From NCBI GenBank assembly GCA_002084385.1, contig NBLS01000088.1:1-19438 (forward strand): DNA of 19,438 nt, in the 5' to 3' direction. Made by a program: the position numbers and the translations under genes. The DNA comes from Desulfobacteraceae bacterium 4572_19. GTDB lineage: Bacteria > Desulfobacterota > Desulfobacteria > Desulfobacterales > NBLS01. This document shows positions 1 through 7,599 of the stretch, piece after piece (positions within the stretch are counted from its first letter, which is position 1; every line of letters starts with the position of its first letter). A model generated the notes under the pieces. It was not told where the DNA came from, ran no database searches, and was given only the letters and a program-made list of their open reading frames with translations.

Positions 1-279
1 ATTGAAAAAAAAATAGTGGCAGATAATTATCAAGGGCAGATAGGTACCATAATAAAGACGAAAGTTCCTTTTAATATGGAACTTTCTGAAGATTTATATG
101 GAAAAATAAACCCTGATATAAAAGATAGTAATAATAATAATGATGATGATGATGATAAAAATACTGATAGTAAGCATGATGATAAAAATACTGATAGTAA
201 GCTTTCGGATCTTTTTGAAAAATGGGTTAGACTTCTTTTTATTGAAAAGTCTTTTATGGAATTAAGAAAACGTTTATAA
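1..279 (+). CDS. 3' end of an unrecognised protein
   Basis: The reading frame is open from the first base of the window (I-E-K-K-I before a GTG at 16) to the TAA at 277-279, so this is probably the C-terminal ~92 residues of a longer gene. The GTG at 16 has no clear Shine-Dalgarno and is probably not the true start. After an ordered-looking stretch (residues ~1-35) comes a very acidic low-complexity segment with runs of Asn and Asp and two copies of D-D-K-N-T-D-S-K, encoded by a 27-bp tandem repeat, then a basic/hydrophobic tail. No domain is recognised. A hairpin repeat with a following T run lies just downstream at 308-381 and could end its transcript. Confidence 0.45.
   Translation: MEKKIVADNYQGQIGTIIKTKVPFNMELSEDLYGKINPDIKDSNNNNDDDDDKNTDSKHDDKNTDSKLSDLFEKWVRLLFIEKSFMELRKRL
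151..202 (+). repeat. 27-bp tandem repeat inside the first gene
   Basis: The 25-base string beginning gatgataaaaatactgatag occurs at 151-175 and again at 178-202, a period of 27 bp. It encodes the duplicated acidic motif DDKNTDSK and probably arose by slippage in an Asp/Asn codon run. Confidence 0.85.
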
Positions 280-307
280 ATAGTTCCTGAACGAGAAATC
301 ATAGTTT

Positions 308-381
308 TAGTGAAAGTCCTTGAAAAAGCTGTGTTATAAGACTTTCACTTTTTGTTGAGGCGTATTATTTGCTATGGTGGT
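308..381 (+). repeat. Family-A hairpin repeat, copy A
   Basis: A perfect 9-bp inverted repeat, GTGAAAGTC (310-318) with GACTTTCAC (340-348), encloses a loop containing gaaaaagctgtgttata. It is followed by ttttTGTTGAGGCGTATTAT and gctatggtgg. The same order of parts recurs at 3347, 3428, 4953, 5036 and 17590. The stem plus T run could act as a weak terminator for the upstream gene. The ATG inside gctATGgtgg extends the following rhodanese frame but is part of the repeat. Confidence 0.75.
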
Positions 382-424
382 TAGACAATATTTAAATTGT
401 AATAAATTTGGATGGGATAAAAAA

Positions 425-928
425 ATGTTTACACAAACGGTGAAAGAAATTTCAAAAGAAATTTTTATAATAATTTTTATAGCTGTTATAACAGCTTTTA
501 TGGTAAATACATTCTCACCTGAAGGTATTGCGTATTTTGGTGATTGGGATGTTGAAAAAGGAGTAATATCTGCAAAGCAAAAAGGTGTGGAGTTGGATCA
601 TGGAATTGAAATTAACAGTACAGAACAAGCAAAGGTTTTTTTTGATAATCCGGATGTGCTTTTTATAGATGTTCGGAGCTCGGATCTTTATTATGAAGGA
701 CATATTAAAGGAGCCATATCCATGCCTCTTTATAGTTTTGATGAATTATTTGGGGAGTTTATAGAAAAATATCCACCCTCAAAATTAATTGTTACATATT
801 GTTCCGGTAGAGAGTGTTCCGATAGCCATGAAGCTGCTCAGTTCTTAAGAGATGCCGGTTTTGTTAATGTGGCAGTTTATATTGATGGTTTTCCCGAGTG
901 GGAAAAGGAGGCAATGCCTGTTGAATAA
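425..928 (+). CDS. Membrane-anchored rhodanese-domain protein
   Basis: Single-domain rhodanese of ~167 residues. An N-terminal hydrophobic segment (about residues 14-30, IFIIIFIAVITAFMV) anchors it in the membrane. The domain follows, with FIDVRSSDLYYEGHIKGA and the active-site loop CSGREC (first Cys about residue 126), then the G-F-P-E-W ending usual in rhodaneses. The catalytic Cys and loop Arg are present, so sulfurtransferase or persulfide-carrier activity is plausible; the substrate is unknown. The frame opens at an ATG at 374, but that codon lies in a dispersed repeat. The ATG at 425, with ggatggg 8 bases upstream, gives a better N-terminus. The gene abuts a MauE-like gene, suggesting a periplasmic thiol/redox pair. 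Domain call is firm, start moderately so. Confidence 0.85.
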   Translation: MFTQTVKEISKEIFIIIFIAVITAFMVNTFSPEGIAYFGDWDVEKGVISAKQKGVELDHGIEINSTEQAKVFFDNPDVLFIDVRSSDLYYEGHIKGAISMPLYSFDELFGEFIEKYPPSKLIVTYCSGRECSDSHEAAQFLRDAGFVNVAVYIDGFPEWEKEAMPVE

Positions 929-937
929 TAATATCGA

Positions 938-1336
938 TTGCTTGTTGGGCTAACATTTATATATGCAAGTTATCATAAAATTATTTATCCGGCAGAGTTT
1001 GCGAAAGTGATTTATGGGTATTATCTTTTCCCAGAATTTTCAATTAACCTGATTGCAATTTTTTTACCATATATTGAGCTTTTTGCAGGAATTGCCCTTA
1101 TTTTTAATATCTATCCGAAAGGTGCAGTTATAATAATTAATTTAATGCTTACAGGTTTTATAATTGCCATATCAATAAATTTAATAAGAGGACATGAATT
1201 TGATTGTGGATGTTACAGGTTTGGAGAAGCAGGGCATAAATCATCAGCCCTTTTACTTCTTTTCCGTGATATTGGGTATTTTATTTGTGGAATTATTATA
1301 TTAAAAGTTTCATCCAAAAATAAAATAACTTCGTAA
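938..1336 (+). CDS. MauE/DoxX-like integral membrane protein
   Basis: 132 residues with about four hydrophobic segments. The opening L-x-V-G-L-T-F-I-Y-A-S-Y-H-K-I, the L-P-Y-I-E-L-F-A-G-I-A-L-I segment and the D-C-G-C-Y motif (residues ~88-92) match the MauE/DoxX superfamily. These membrane proteins accompany thiol or quinone redox processes, and the CxC cysteines are typical of MauE. It lies 9 bases after the rhodanese stop in the same frame. The best Shine-Dalgarno (aaaggagg, 903-910) is inside the rhodanese end and too far from the TTG at 938, and two TAA codons (926-931) block any upstream in-frame start. Initiation is therefore at TTG by coupling, or a fused or longer N-terminus was lost. 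The stop codon is shared with a repeat arm. Confidence 0.75.
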   Translation: MLVGLTFIYASYHKIIYPAEFAKVIYGYYLFPEFSINLIAIFLPYIELFAGIALIFNIYPKGAVIIINLMLTGFIIAISINLIRGHEFDCGCYRFGEAGHKSSALLLLFRDIGYFICGIIILKVSSKNKITS

Positions 1337-1360
1337 GCGTTCACAATACCTCATCTTCGC
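1333..1360 (+). repeat. Solo arm of the large palindrome family
   Basis: GTAAGCGTTCACAA followed by TACCTCATCTTCG matches the outer part of one arm of the palindromes at 11471-11580 and 11698-11805, including the CTCATC variant of their mismatched patch. No opposite arm is seen nearby, so this is a half or decayed copy. Its first bases form the stop codon of the MauE-like gene. The rest of the gap to 1485 holds nothing I recognise. Confidence 0.7.
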
Positions 1361-1485
1361 TTCGTCCTTATTCCTAATTTCAAAAATTTACTACTTAGAC
1401 ACTTAGTACCTTACTGAAAGCCCCTCTTTTTACCAATTTTTACCTTCCTTGAACTTGAAGAAAATAAGAGTTCTCGGTCAGGTAT

Positions 1486-2745
1486 TTATGTAATTTTATT
1501 ATCAATTGCATCTATTGTTTCTATCCTTTCCAAAATTGGAGGATGTGAGTAATTTAAAATTACAAAAAGAGGGTGGGGGAGAAGATTGGATAGATTATTG
1601 ACGGAAAGTTTTTTTAAGGCATCTTTTAAAGCTGTTGGATTGTTTGTTGTTGTAACAGCAAAATTATCAGCTTCAAATTCGTTATTGCGTGATATTTTCT
1701 GAATAATAATTCCGGTAAAAAAATCTATAGGTGAGTATAACATTCCAAAGAAAACAAGTCCGGCATAAATTGATATTTTATTGATAAAAAAAGCTTCGAA
1801 CATGCCCTGACATGAAAGAAATATCGATAATAAATAAAACATTATTCCAGCTTGGATTATTCCGGACAGAATCATTTTTATAATATGTTTTTTCTTGAAA
1901 TGTCCCATTTCATGGGCAAGTACAGCAACAAGTTCGGGTACTTCATGTTGAGCTATAAGGGTATCAAATAAAACAATACGTTTGTTTTTTCCAAAGCCTG
2001 TAAAAAATGCATTGGATTTGGAACTTCGTTTTGAGCCATCCATAATAAAAACATTATTTAATGAAAAGTTAATGGATTTAGCATACGAAAATATCGCATC
2101 CCTTAGTTTTCCATCTTCCAATGGTGTAAATTTATTAAAAAGAGGCATAATCCATGTGGGTACAATATGCTGAACAGCAAGCATAAAAACAGATATTGCT
2201 ATCCAGCATTGCCACCATGCATTTGCTCCTGCATATTGAAAAAATGAGAGTATTGCAAAAAGAATAATACCTACAAGAATTGTTGAAAGAATTATTCCCT
2301 TAATGGCATCTATTATAAACGTTTTCCATGTTGTTTTATTAAATCCGAAATTTTCTTCTATTATAAAAGTGGAGTATAGGGAAAAGGGTAGGGCAAGAAT
2401 TGTTTTTAGTATTAAAAGGGTGCCAATAAAAAGAAGCCCTGTTGCAATAGGGTTTAAATTAAAGGACCTTGCCCAGTTATCTAAAATTAAGAATCCTTTT
2501 AAAAACCAGAATGAAATGGTGACGATAAGAAAAAAGGTTGAGGAAACAAATCCTAAAAGGGTGTTGATTTTTAGATATTCCTGGGACTTTTTGTATTTAT
2601 CTGAATCATATAAATCTTTAAATGAGTCCGGCGGAGTATTCTGGAGTTTTGATATATTTAAAAAATCTGCAAGTGTGTGTAAAAGATAATCAGATATTAT
2701 TGTAATAAGAATTATCGTTGTAATGACAGTACTGGAAATAGACAT
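1486..2745 (-). CDS. M48 family membrane metalloprotease (Ste24/CAAX-protease type)
   Basis: 419 residues, the usual length for Ste24-type M48A proteases. The N-terminal half holds several membrane segments (about 5-25, 64-85, 100-122, 145-170, 180-200). The zinc site HEMGH is at residues 278-282 (A-V-L-A-H-E-M-G-H-F), and the third ligand is in the EFEAD motif (Glu356). Two more hydrophobic segments (295-312, 325-345) lie between them. The family cleaves membrane or lipidated proteins at the membrane face; in bacteria, which lack CAAX prenylation, quality control is the usual inference. The start is supported by aggattttta before the ATG. A stand-alone minus-strand gene with a full set of active residues. 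Confidence 0.93.
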   Translation of the reverse strand: MSISSTVITTIILITIISDYLLHTLADFLNISKLQNTPPDSFKDLYDSDKYKKSQEYLKINTLLGFVSSTFFLIVTISFWFLKGFLILDNWARSFNLNPIATGLLFIGTLLILKTILALPFSLYSTFIIEENFGFNKTTWKTFIIDAIKGIILSTILVGIILFAILSFFQYAGANAWWQCWIAISVFMLAVQHIVPTWIMPLFNKFTPLEDGKLRDAIFSYAKSINFSLNNVFIMDGSKRSSKSNAFFTGFGKNKRIVLFDTLIAQHEVPELVAVLAHEMGHFKKKHIIKMILSGIIQAGIMFYLLSIFLSCQGMFEAFFINKISIYAGLVFFGMLYSPIDFFTGIIIQKISRNNEFEADNFAVTTTNNPTALKDALKKLSVNNLSNLLPHPLFVILNYSHPPILERIETIDAIDNKIT

Positions 2746-2811
2746 TTAAAAATCCTAATTATTATTAAGGGCTCACCCTAAGTTAAAAAGTAAAAATATG
2801 TAAAAGTTTAT

Positions 2812-3096
2812 TTATTTTCTGTTTATCACATCTCTTAGTGTTCCGGAACATTTAAATGTAATAACTTTACGTTTGTTGATTACCATATCTTTTTTTGTGG
2901 ACGGGTTACGTCCTATTCTTGAAACTTTTTCATTAAGACAAAATTTTCCAAATCCACTAATCATAATATCTTCATTATTTGAAAGGGTTGATTTGATGAT
3001 TTCAAGAAGATCGTTAAAAAACTCTCTTGCCTCGCCCTTGGAACATAATAACCTGTCCTGAATATTATCAATAATATATTTTTTTGTTAATGTCAT
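2812..3096 (-). CDS. Integration host factor alpha-like (HU/IHF family) protein
   Basis: 94 residues from the ATG at 3096. It has the MTLTK opening typical of IHF-alpha, the helical body, then I-M-I-S-G-F-G-K-F and the arm motif G-R-N-P-S-T-K-K, whose proline intercalates and bends DNA in this family. An upstream in-frame extension to 3213 encodes a hydrophobic stretch with no homology to the family, so the shorter start is chosen; aggag lies 14 bases upstream, rather far. IHF normally works as a heterodimer, and the partner is not in this window. It could assist the recombination suggested by the repeats around it, but that is only inference. Confidence 0.88.
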   Translation of the reverse strand: MTLTKKYIIDNIQDRLLCSKGEAREFFNDLLEIIKSTLSNNEDIMISGFGKFCLNEKVSRIGRNPSTKKDMVINKRKVITFKCSGTLRDVINRK

Positions 3097-3346
3097 AATA
3101 ATTTTGTCGTCTCCTGTGTAGTAGTACGAGTAAAGCATAAATATATTTTTTAAATAACCCCCTAATATAGCTAAGGTGAGGCAAATATAAAGAACTGCAA
3201 TGGGCGTTGTCAATAAAAATTAAAGCCTTGAAAAAGGGGATAAAATGCCTATAAAAATAGGCAATTTGGTGTATAAAGTAGGCAGTGTGAAATTTGATAT
3301 TTGCCTTTTTGAGATAATAATTGGGGGTATTTAACAAAATGGTAAA

Positions 3347-3427
3347 TTTTTATATGGAAGTTCATAGAAAAATTATATTATCAGGTTTTTATTTTTTGTT
3401 GTGGTGTAATATTCATCATGGTGGTTT
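3347..3427 (+). repeat. Family-A hairpin repeat, copy B
   Basis: Reads tttatatggaagttcatagaaaaat... then ttttTGTTGTGGTGTAATAT and catcatggtgg, the same order of parts as copies A and D but with a decayed stem. It lies in the 3097-3508 gap, between the IHF-like gene's upstream side and the PHP gene's 3' end; the rest of that gap holds only AT-rich DNA and copy C. Confidence 0.6.
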
Positions 3428-3527
3428 ATATGAAAGTAGGGGCAAACCCTTGTGGTTGCCCAATAAGCATGTGCTTAACTTTCATATTTTGTTGTTGTGT
3501 AATATTTGCTATGGTAGGTTTTTTAAA
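3428..3527 (+). repeat. Family-A hairpin repeat, copy C, with inner hairpin
   Basis: Outer arms TATGAAAGT (3429-3437) and ACTTTCATA (3478-3486) are perfect. The loop contains a second, GC-richer hairpin, GGGCAAACC with GGTTGCCC. The tail ttttgTTGTTGTGTAATATT and gctatggtagg matches the family. It sits at the end of the minus-strand PHP gene and overlaps its last codons, so the hairpin could also act in its termination. Confidence 0.65.
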
Positions 3528-4441
3528 TAAATACGATTTTTTAATATATCTAACTCTTTTATATTAACTCCTTCAATTCCCACCGGTCGTTCTAAAGTGT
3601 CGTGGCAGTCTGAGCCTCCTGTTATGATAAGATTGTATCTTTTTGCCCAGTTAAAAAGAGTATTGCGAAGTTGTTTTGTATGTGCGGGGTAATAAATTTC
3701 AATTCCGTCAAGCCCGAAAATTTGAGGGTTAATAAAATCAGGAATTAGTTTTTCAACAATTGCAAGTGGAGGATGTACTTCTTTGTAGTGACTCTCTCCG
3801 GGAAAAGAGCCGGCAGCAGGATGTGCAAGAACAGTAACAACCTGATATTTTTCTATTAATGTTTTTAGATTACTTAATTCTATTCCTGATGGAATATATG
3901 AAGGGCTGTTATTGCCTATAAGCATGGTGATTGCTTTTTTATCAGCAATTTTGAAGTTTTTTTCAAAAGCTATAGCAAAATGTCGTCTTGACGCATTGGA
4001 ACAAAGATTAAGTATCTCTTCGGGTAAAAGTTTACGAGGCAAGTAAGGATTTTTTCCTTCCGGCCCAAATTCTTTATTAATCGAGTTTACTCTCGTTTTT
4101 GTAAGTTCAACCCCTCGTCCTTTACCGATTATTGTCTTAATATCATTTTGAAATTCGATATTATCAATAAGATTTGGCGAAAAATAAAGTAGGACATGAA
4201 GTGTTCCTGTAAAAAAAGAACGTTTAAATCTTATGGAAACTTCAATACCCGGAATAACCTCAATTTGATATTTTTCCCCTGCATACAACGCTTCTTTCAA
4301 GCCATCAATAGTATCATGATCGGTAAGTCCAACTGCTTTTAACCCCAATTGTGAGGCTTTTAAAACCAACTGTTCAGGAAGATACTCCCCATCAGAAAAA
4401 GAGCTATGATTATGAAGGTCTGCTATAATAGTTTTATTCAT
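3509..4441 (-). CDS. PHP-domain metal-dependent phosphoesterase
   Basis: 310 residues with the complete PHP signature: D-L-H-N-H at residues 8-12, L-T-D-H-D-T-I at 39-45, P-G-I-E-V-S at 64-69, V-L-A-H-P at 204-208 and G-S-D-C-H at 276-280. These His/Asp/Glu residues bind the metal cluster. The single-domain layout resembles the TrpH/YciV group, some members of which hydrolyse nucleoside 3',5'-bisphosphates or short RNA 5' ends; the substrate here cannot be read from sequence. The start overlaps the end of the upstream PIN remnant by 8 bases and lacks its own good Shine-Dalgarno. It may thus depend on translational coupling to that broken gene, which could explain why the remnant's frame persists. 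Confidence 0.88.
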   Translation of the reverse strand: MNKTIIADLHNHSSFSDGEYLPEQLVLKASQLGLKAVGLTDHDTIDGLKEALYAGEKYQIEVIPGIEVSIRFKRSFFTGTLHVLLYFSPNLIDNIEFQNDIKTIIGKGRGVELTKTRVNSINKEFGPEGKNPYLPRKLLPEEILNLCSNASRRHFAIAFEKNFKIADKKAITMLIGNNSPSYIPSGIELSNLKTLIEKYQVVTVLAHPAAGSFPGESHYKEVHPPLAIVEKLIPDFINPQIFGLDGIEIYYPAHTKQLRNTLFNWAKRYNLIITGGSDCHDTLERPVGIEGVNIKELDILKNRIYLKNLP

Positions 4442-4889
4442 CTAATTTACGGTCAGTAGTATTAAGTCCTGAATGTATAAAATCCGCTTCATTTCTGGTG
4501 ATAATAGTTGAGATAGTTTCTTGCTTAGCAGAAAAAACCTGGATAGCATCTTCAAAATCAGGCATATCAGAATTTATAGACTGAAGAATAATTTGTTTAT
4601 TCACTGAAATAATGTTTATAAATTGCGATAAGTCCTTGAGAAATGTTAATGCCATATCTTTTCCGCATTCTTTTCTCGTTATATAATATATATCTGTGAC
4701 TGTGGTGGCACTTATGTAAAGAAGAAAATTTTTCTTATGAGCTACTTTGAAAAGTTTGGTAGCATGTTTAACAAATGGCTTGCGGTTTAGAGCAAAAATT
4801 TCAATTGGATGATGAGCAAGTTTAGAAATTTCTGGGATTTGAATGATACCATTTTCTAACACGGTCGTTTCAAATTTATATGCTTCCAT
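4434..4889 (-). pseudogene. In-frame antitoxin-PIN toxin fusion (toxin-antitoxin remnant)
   Basis: 151 residues with two unrelated halves. Residues 1-31 (M-E-A-Y-K-F-E-T-T-V-L-E-N-G-I-I-Q-I-P-E) look like the N-terminus of small antitoxins that precede PIN toxins. From residue ~33 (A-L-N-R-K-P-F) onward the sequence is a PIN domain: S-A-T-T-V-T-D-I-Y-Y (Asp66), D-F-E-D-A-I-Q (Asp111, Asp114) and I-I-T-R-N-E-A-D-F (Asp136). The first PIN strand, with its D-T-N-x-x-L-D catalytic aspartate, is missing exactly at the junction. A deletion that removed the antitoxin C-terminus and toxin N-terminus explains this. The start has a good aaagga 8 bases upstream. The ribonuclease is probably inactive. 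Recognised by family resemblance, not by alignment. Confidence 0.72.
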
Positions 4890-4952
4890 AAATTATATCC
4901 TTTAGCCTACACCACAAAACCTAAAATATTAGTTTTTTTATTTGCTGTAATT

Positions 4953-5035
4953 TTATATGAAAGTCCATAGAAAAGCTACATTACAAAGACTTTCATTTTT
5001 TGTTATGGCGTATAATTCGCCATGGCAAGTTATTT
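4953..5035 (+). repeat. Family-A hairpin repeat, copy D
   Basis: ATGAAAGTC (4957-4965) pairs perfectly with GACTTTCAT (4988-4996). The loop carries catagaaaagctacattaca, and the tail is ttttTGTTATGGCGTATAAT then cgccatggcaag. With copy E it fills the 4890-5151 gap between two minus-strand genes. Confidence 0.75.
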
Positions 5036-5110
5036 AAAAGTCTTTGTAATTCCACATTACAAAGACTTTTATTTTTTGTTGCGACGTAATATTCACTATA
5101 GCTGGTTCTT
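5036..5110 (+). repeat. Family-A hairpin repeat, copy E
   Basis: A perfect 15-bp inverted repeat, AAAAGTCTTTGTAAT (5036-5050) with ATTACAAAGACTTTT (5056-5070), has a 5-base loop, then ttttTGTTGCGACGTAATAT and cactatagctgg. It is directly adjacent to copy D in the same orientation. The T run follows the hairpin on the plus strand while the neighbouring genes are on the minus strand, so a terminator role is not supported. Confidence 0.75.
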
Positions 5111-5151
5111 TAAACAAGAGTTTAACACCTCATAAAGTGGTTAGTAAACTT

Positions 5152-5406
5152 TTATTTCTTATTTTTAAAAAGTGTCGGCTCAAATTCTTTATAGTACTCA
5201 TCAATTTCTTCCATGAAATGCTCAAGGACTTTTCCTTTTGACGTAATAGCTTTTTGTGCAATATTAGCAGCTTTTGCATAAACCCTTTCAAAGGCATTAT
5301 CATCAAGCCCGGATATCTCTTTAGCATCATCTTTGGAAATATGACCCGAATGGGAAAAAATTGATGCAAGAACTCCTGTCATATGTTTAACTTTTTCTTT
5401 TGCCAT
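5152..5406 (-). CDS. Small hypothetical protein following the CoA-transferase
   Basis: 84 residues, predicted soluble and mostly helical, charged, with no family recognised. A strong Shine-Dalgarno (aaggagaag) precedes its ATG. It starts 22 bases after the CoA-transferase stop on the same strand, so the two are probably co-transcribed. The internal segment S-H-S-G-H-I-S-K-D-D-A-K-E-I-S-G-L (residues ~18-34) looks like a helix-turn-helix or loop-helix region, but nothing decisive. It may be an accessory factor for the CoA-transferase; that is only context. Confidence 0.65.
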   Translation of the reverse strand: MAKEKVKHMTGVLASIFSHSGHISKDDAKEISGLDDNAFERVYAKAANIAQKAITSKGKVLEHFMEEIDEYYKEFEPTLFKNKK

Positions 5407-5428
5407 TTTTTACTTCTCCTTAAAATAA

Positions 5429-7417
5429 TTATTTTTTGTTAAGTGCACCACTTGCCTCGTTAAGCGACTCATAAATATGAGGTGCAACATTTCTTTCTTT
5501 AAGTGATTCGCCAAGTTTCATTTTCATAAATGTGCTTGTTGTATATCTTGTAACGTCAGTATAAAAATCATCTACAATTTTTTTAACAGTGTCCATGTAT
5601 TCATCTATAAGTTCTGTTGAAATATCAAAATTATCATAATTAACAATTGCTTTAACTTTTTTGCCTAACGGACCAAGGAGTTTTTCAACATGCGTTCTGA
5701 TAAGTCTTATTTCATCTCTTGATCTTATTACCAATCTTTCAAAATTTACAAAGAAAATATTTTGTGTATCATCGTAAATAAGTCGGTTTTCTATGGGAAT
5801 GGAAAGAAGATCGTCTTTTAATTTCATCTGTTCAGCCTTGAAAATTCGGCTATCCATAAGAATCGGCTGATTTTTAATAATAGGTTTAAATTCCATTTTG
5901 GAGAGAATATCTTTTTCAAGATCAACTCCAGGAGCTATTTCTGTTAGTACAAGTCCATCTATAGTAAGTTCAAAAACACATCTTTCAGTGATATAAAGAA
6001 CAGGCTGATTGTTTAATGCGGCTAACTTTCCGGCAAATGTTATCTGTTCAACATTTTTAAGGAATTTTTGAACTTTACCCTCTTTGGTTATGTTGATTTT
6101 ACCTTCGTTGATTGAAACTTCCAATCCGCCGGCTGTAAAGGTTCCGACAAAAACTACTTTTTTGGAATTTTGGCTGATATTTATAAACCCTCCGCACCCC
6201 GGAAGTTTGGGACCAAATTTACTTACATTCAAGTTTCCTTCCATATCCGCCTGTGCAAGTCCTAAGAATGCTATATCCAGACCACCACCATCATAGAAAT
6301 CAAATTGATACGGTTGGTCAATTACTGCATCAACATTGGTAGCCGCACCGAAACTTTTGCCACCTGCCGGTATGCCACCGATTACTCCCGGCTCGGCGGT
6401 TAGGGTTATATCATCAAGAACACCTTCTTCTGCAGCAATGTTTGCTACACCTTCCGGCATTCCTATACCAAGATTTACTACACTATTGGGACTTAATTCA
6501 AATGCAGCTCGTCTTGCAATGATTTTTCTTGCATTAAGAGCCATAGGCTTCATGGCAGAGATTGGAACTCTAAATTCTCCGGCAAAAGCAGGATTATATT
6601 GAACCCCAAAGGTTTGCATATGATATTCAGGTTTTGAGGCAACCACAATACAATCAACCATTATTCCCGGGATTTTAACATCTCTTTGGGGTAGCATTCC
6701 TTTCTCTGCAACCCTTTCCACCTGGGCTATAACAAATCCCGAACTGTTTTTTGCAGCGATGGTAAGAGCAAGTGTTTCAATGGTAATAGCTTCTTTTTCC
6801 ATTGTTATATTACCATCAGTGTCGGCGGTTGTTCCACGAATAATAGCAACATCTATTGGATGGGTTTTATATGCAAGATATTCTTTTCCATCAAACTCAA
6901 TTAACTCTACAATTTCTTCTGTTGTTCTTGCATTTAATTTCCCACCGCCATGACGTGGATCAATGTATGTGCCAAGTCCAACAGCAGATATGGTACGGGG
7001 TTTATGAGCACCCATATCCCTTAACATATGAGCAAGGCATCCCTGGGGAAGATTATAAGCTTCAATTTTATTTTCAATGGCAAGTTTCTGCATTTTTGGA
7101 ATAAGTCCCCAGTGCCCACCGATTACTCGCTTTATCAATCCTTCATGTGCAAGGTGGTTTATTCCCCTGTCTGCACTATCTCCAACTCCTGCAGTAAAAT
7201 AAATTGTTAAATTCTTAGGCGAGCCTGTTTTAAGAAAGCGGTTTTTAAGTGCAATTGCAACCTCTTCCGCAAATCCGCTTCCAACAAATCCGCCCAATCC
7301 GATAGTATCCCCATCTTTAATAATCTGGACTGCTTCTTTGACAGATACAGTTTTGCCTTTTTGAACTTTAGATGAAAAGCCACTTGTCATTGGGTGAACG
7401 ATACTTTGTTGTGTCAT
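5429..7417 (-). CDS. Acyl-CoA:acetate/propionate-type CoA-transferase (family I, fused subunits)
   Basis: 662 residues from the ATG at 7417, supported by gagg 7 bases upstream. The frame stays open to 7513, but that extension is not family-like. The N-terminal half has the G-L-G-G-F-V-G-S-G-F glycine motif near residue 40. The C-terminal half has N-L-G-I-G-M-P-E-G-V-A (about 315-325) and L-T-A-E-P-G-V-I-G-G, whose Glu (about 342) is the expected CoA-thioester nucleophile (ExGxxGG motif). Alpha and beta subunits are fused as in YdiF/propionate CoA-transferases. Family members are commonly ~520 residues; here ~130 more follow (from about residue 530) with no domain I recognise. Likely role: moving CoA between short-chain acids in fatty-acid or propionate metabolism. 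Confidence 0.9.
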   Translation of the reverse strand: MTQQSIVHPMTSGFSSKVQKGKTVSVKEAVQIIKDGDTIGLGGFVGSGFAEEVAIALKNRFLKTGSPKNLTIYFTAGVGDSADRGINHLAHEGLIKRVIGGHWGLIPKMQKLAIENKIEAYNLPQGCLAHMLRDMGAHKPRTISAVGLGTYIDPRHGGGKLNARTTEEIVELIEFDGKEYLAYKTHPIDVAIIRGTTADTDGNITMEKEAITIETLALTIAAKNSSGFVIAQVERVAEKGMLPQRDVKIPGIMVDCIVVASKPEYHMQTFGVQYNPAFAGEFRVPISAMKPMALNARKIIARRAAFELSPNSVVNLGIGMPEGVANIAAEEGVLDDITLTAEPGVIGGIPAGGKSFGAATNVDAVIDQPYQFDFYDGGGLDIAFLGLAQADMEGNLNVSKFGPKLPGCGGFINISQNSKKVVFVGTFTAGGLEVSINEGKINITKEGKVQKFLKNVEQITFAGKLAALNNQPVLYITERCVFELTIDGLVLTEIAPGVDLEKDILSKMEFKPIIKNQPILMDSRIFKAEQMKLKDDLLSIPIENRLIYDDTQNIFFVNFERLVIRSRDEIRLIRTHVEKLLGPLGKKVKAIVNYDNFDISTELIDEYMDTVKKIVDDFYTDVTRYTTSTFMKMKLGESLKERNVAPHIYESLNEASGALNKK

Positions 7418-7552
7418 TTTTAACCTCAACTGTTTAAGTAAGCCATGGTTGGCGTATAAGTTATATTTACCATGAAACACGTAGAAGATACATACAATTG
7501 TTATATTTTGCAAGGTTTATTTTATGTATAATATGGAGATGTTCAAACCGTA

Positions 7553-7599
7553 GGTTTTTTTATATGTAAGGTTTGTAGAAAAGCTATACTACAAAAACC
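7553..7599 (+). repeat. Truncated family-A hairpin repeat, copy F
   Basis: tttatatgtaaggtttgtag, aaaagctatactacaaaaacc match the 5' part of copy D (tatatgaaagtccatagaaaagctacatta). The stem is GGTTTGTAG with CTACAAAAACC. The usual tail (TGTTGnGGCGTATTAT, then catgg) is absent: the sequence switches directly into OmpA-domain coding sequence. This marks a junction between repeat and gene. Confidence 0.55.

Noticed and set aside
2303..2689. 128-residue plus-strand ORF within the M48 protease gene
   Set aside because: Shadow of a well-supported membrane protease on the other strand; no recognisable protein.
2764..2780. agggctcaccct as an end of the third repeat family
   Set aside because: agggctca also occurs at 13074 and 19341, but at 2764 and 13074 the match stops after about 9 bases, so it may be chance.
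3321..3530. Plus-strand ORF of 69 residues
   Set aside because: It is made of family-A repeats B and C, with no coding character.
5036..5075. Intrinsic terminator
   Set aside because: The stem with T run points along the plus strand while the flanking genes are on the minus strand, and the unit recurs as a repeat family.
6084..7210. Several plus-strand ORFs opposite the CoA-transferase
   Set aside because: Composition reflects reverse reading of a conserved enzyme; none has a credible start region or domain.
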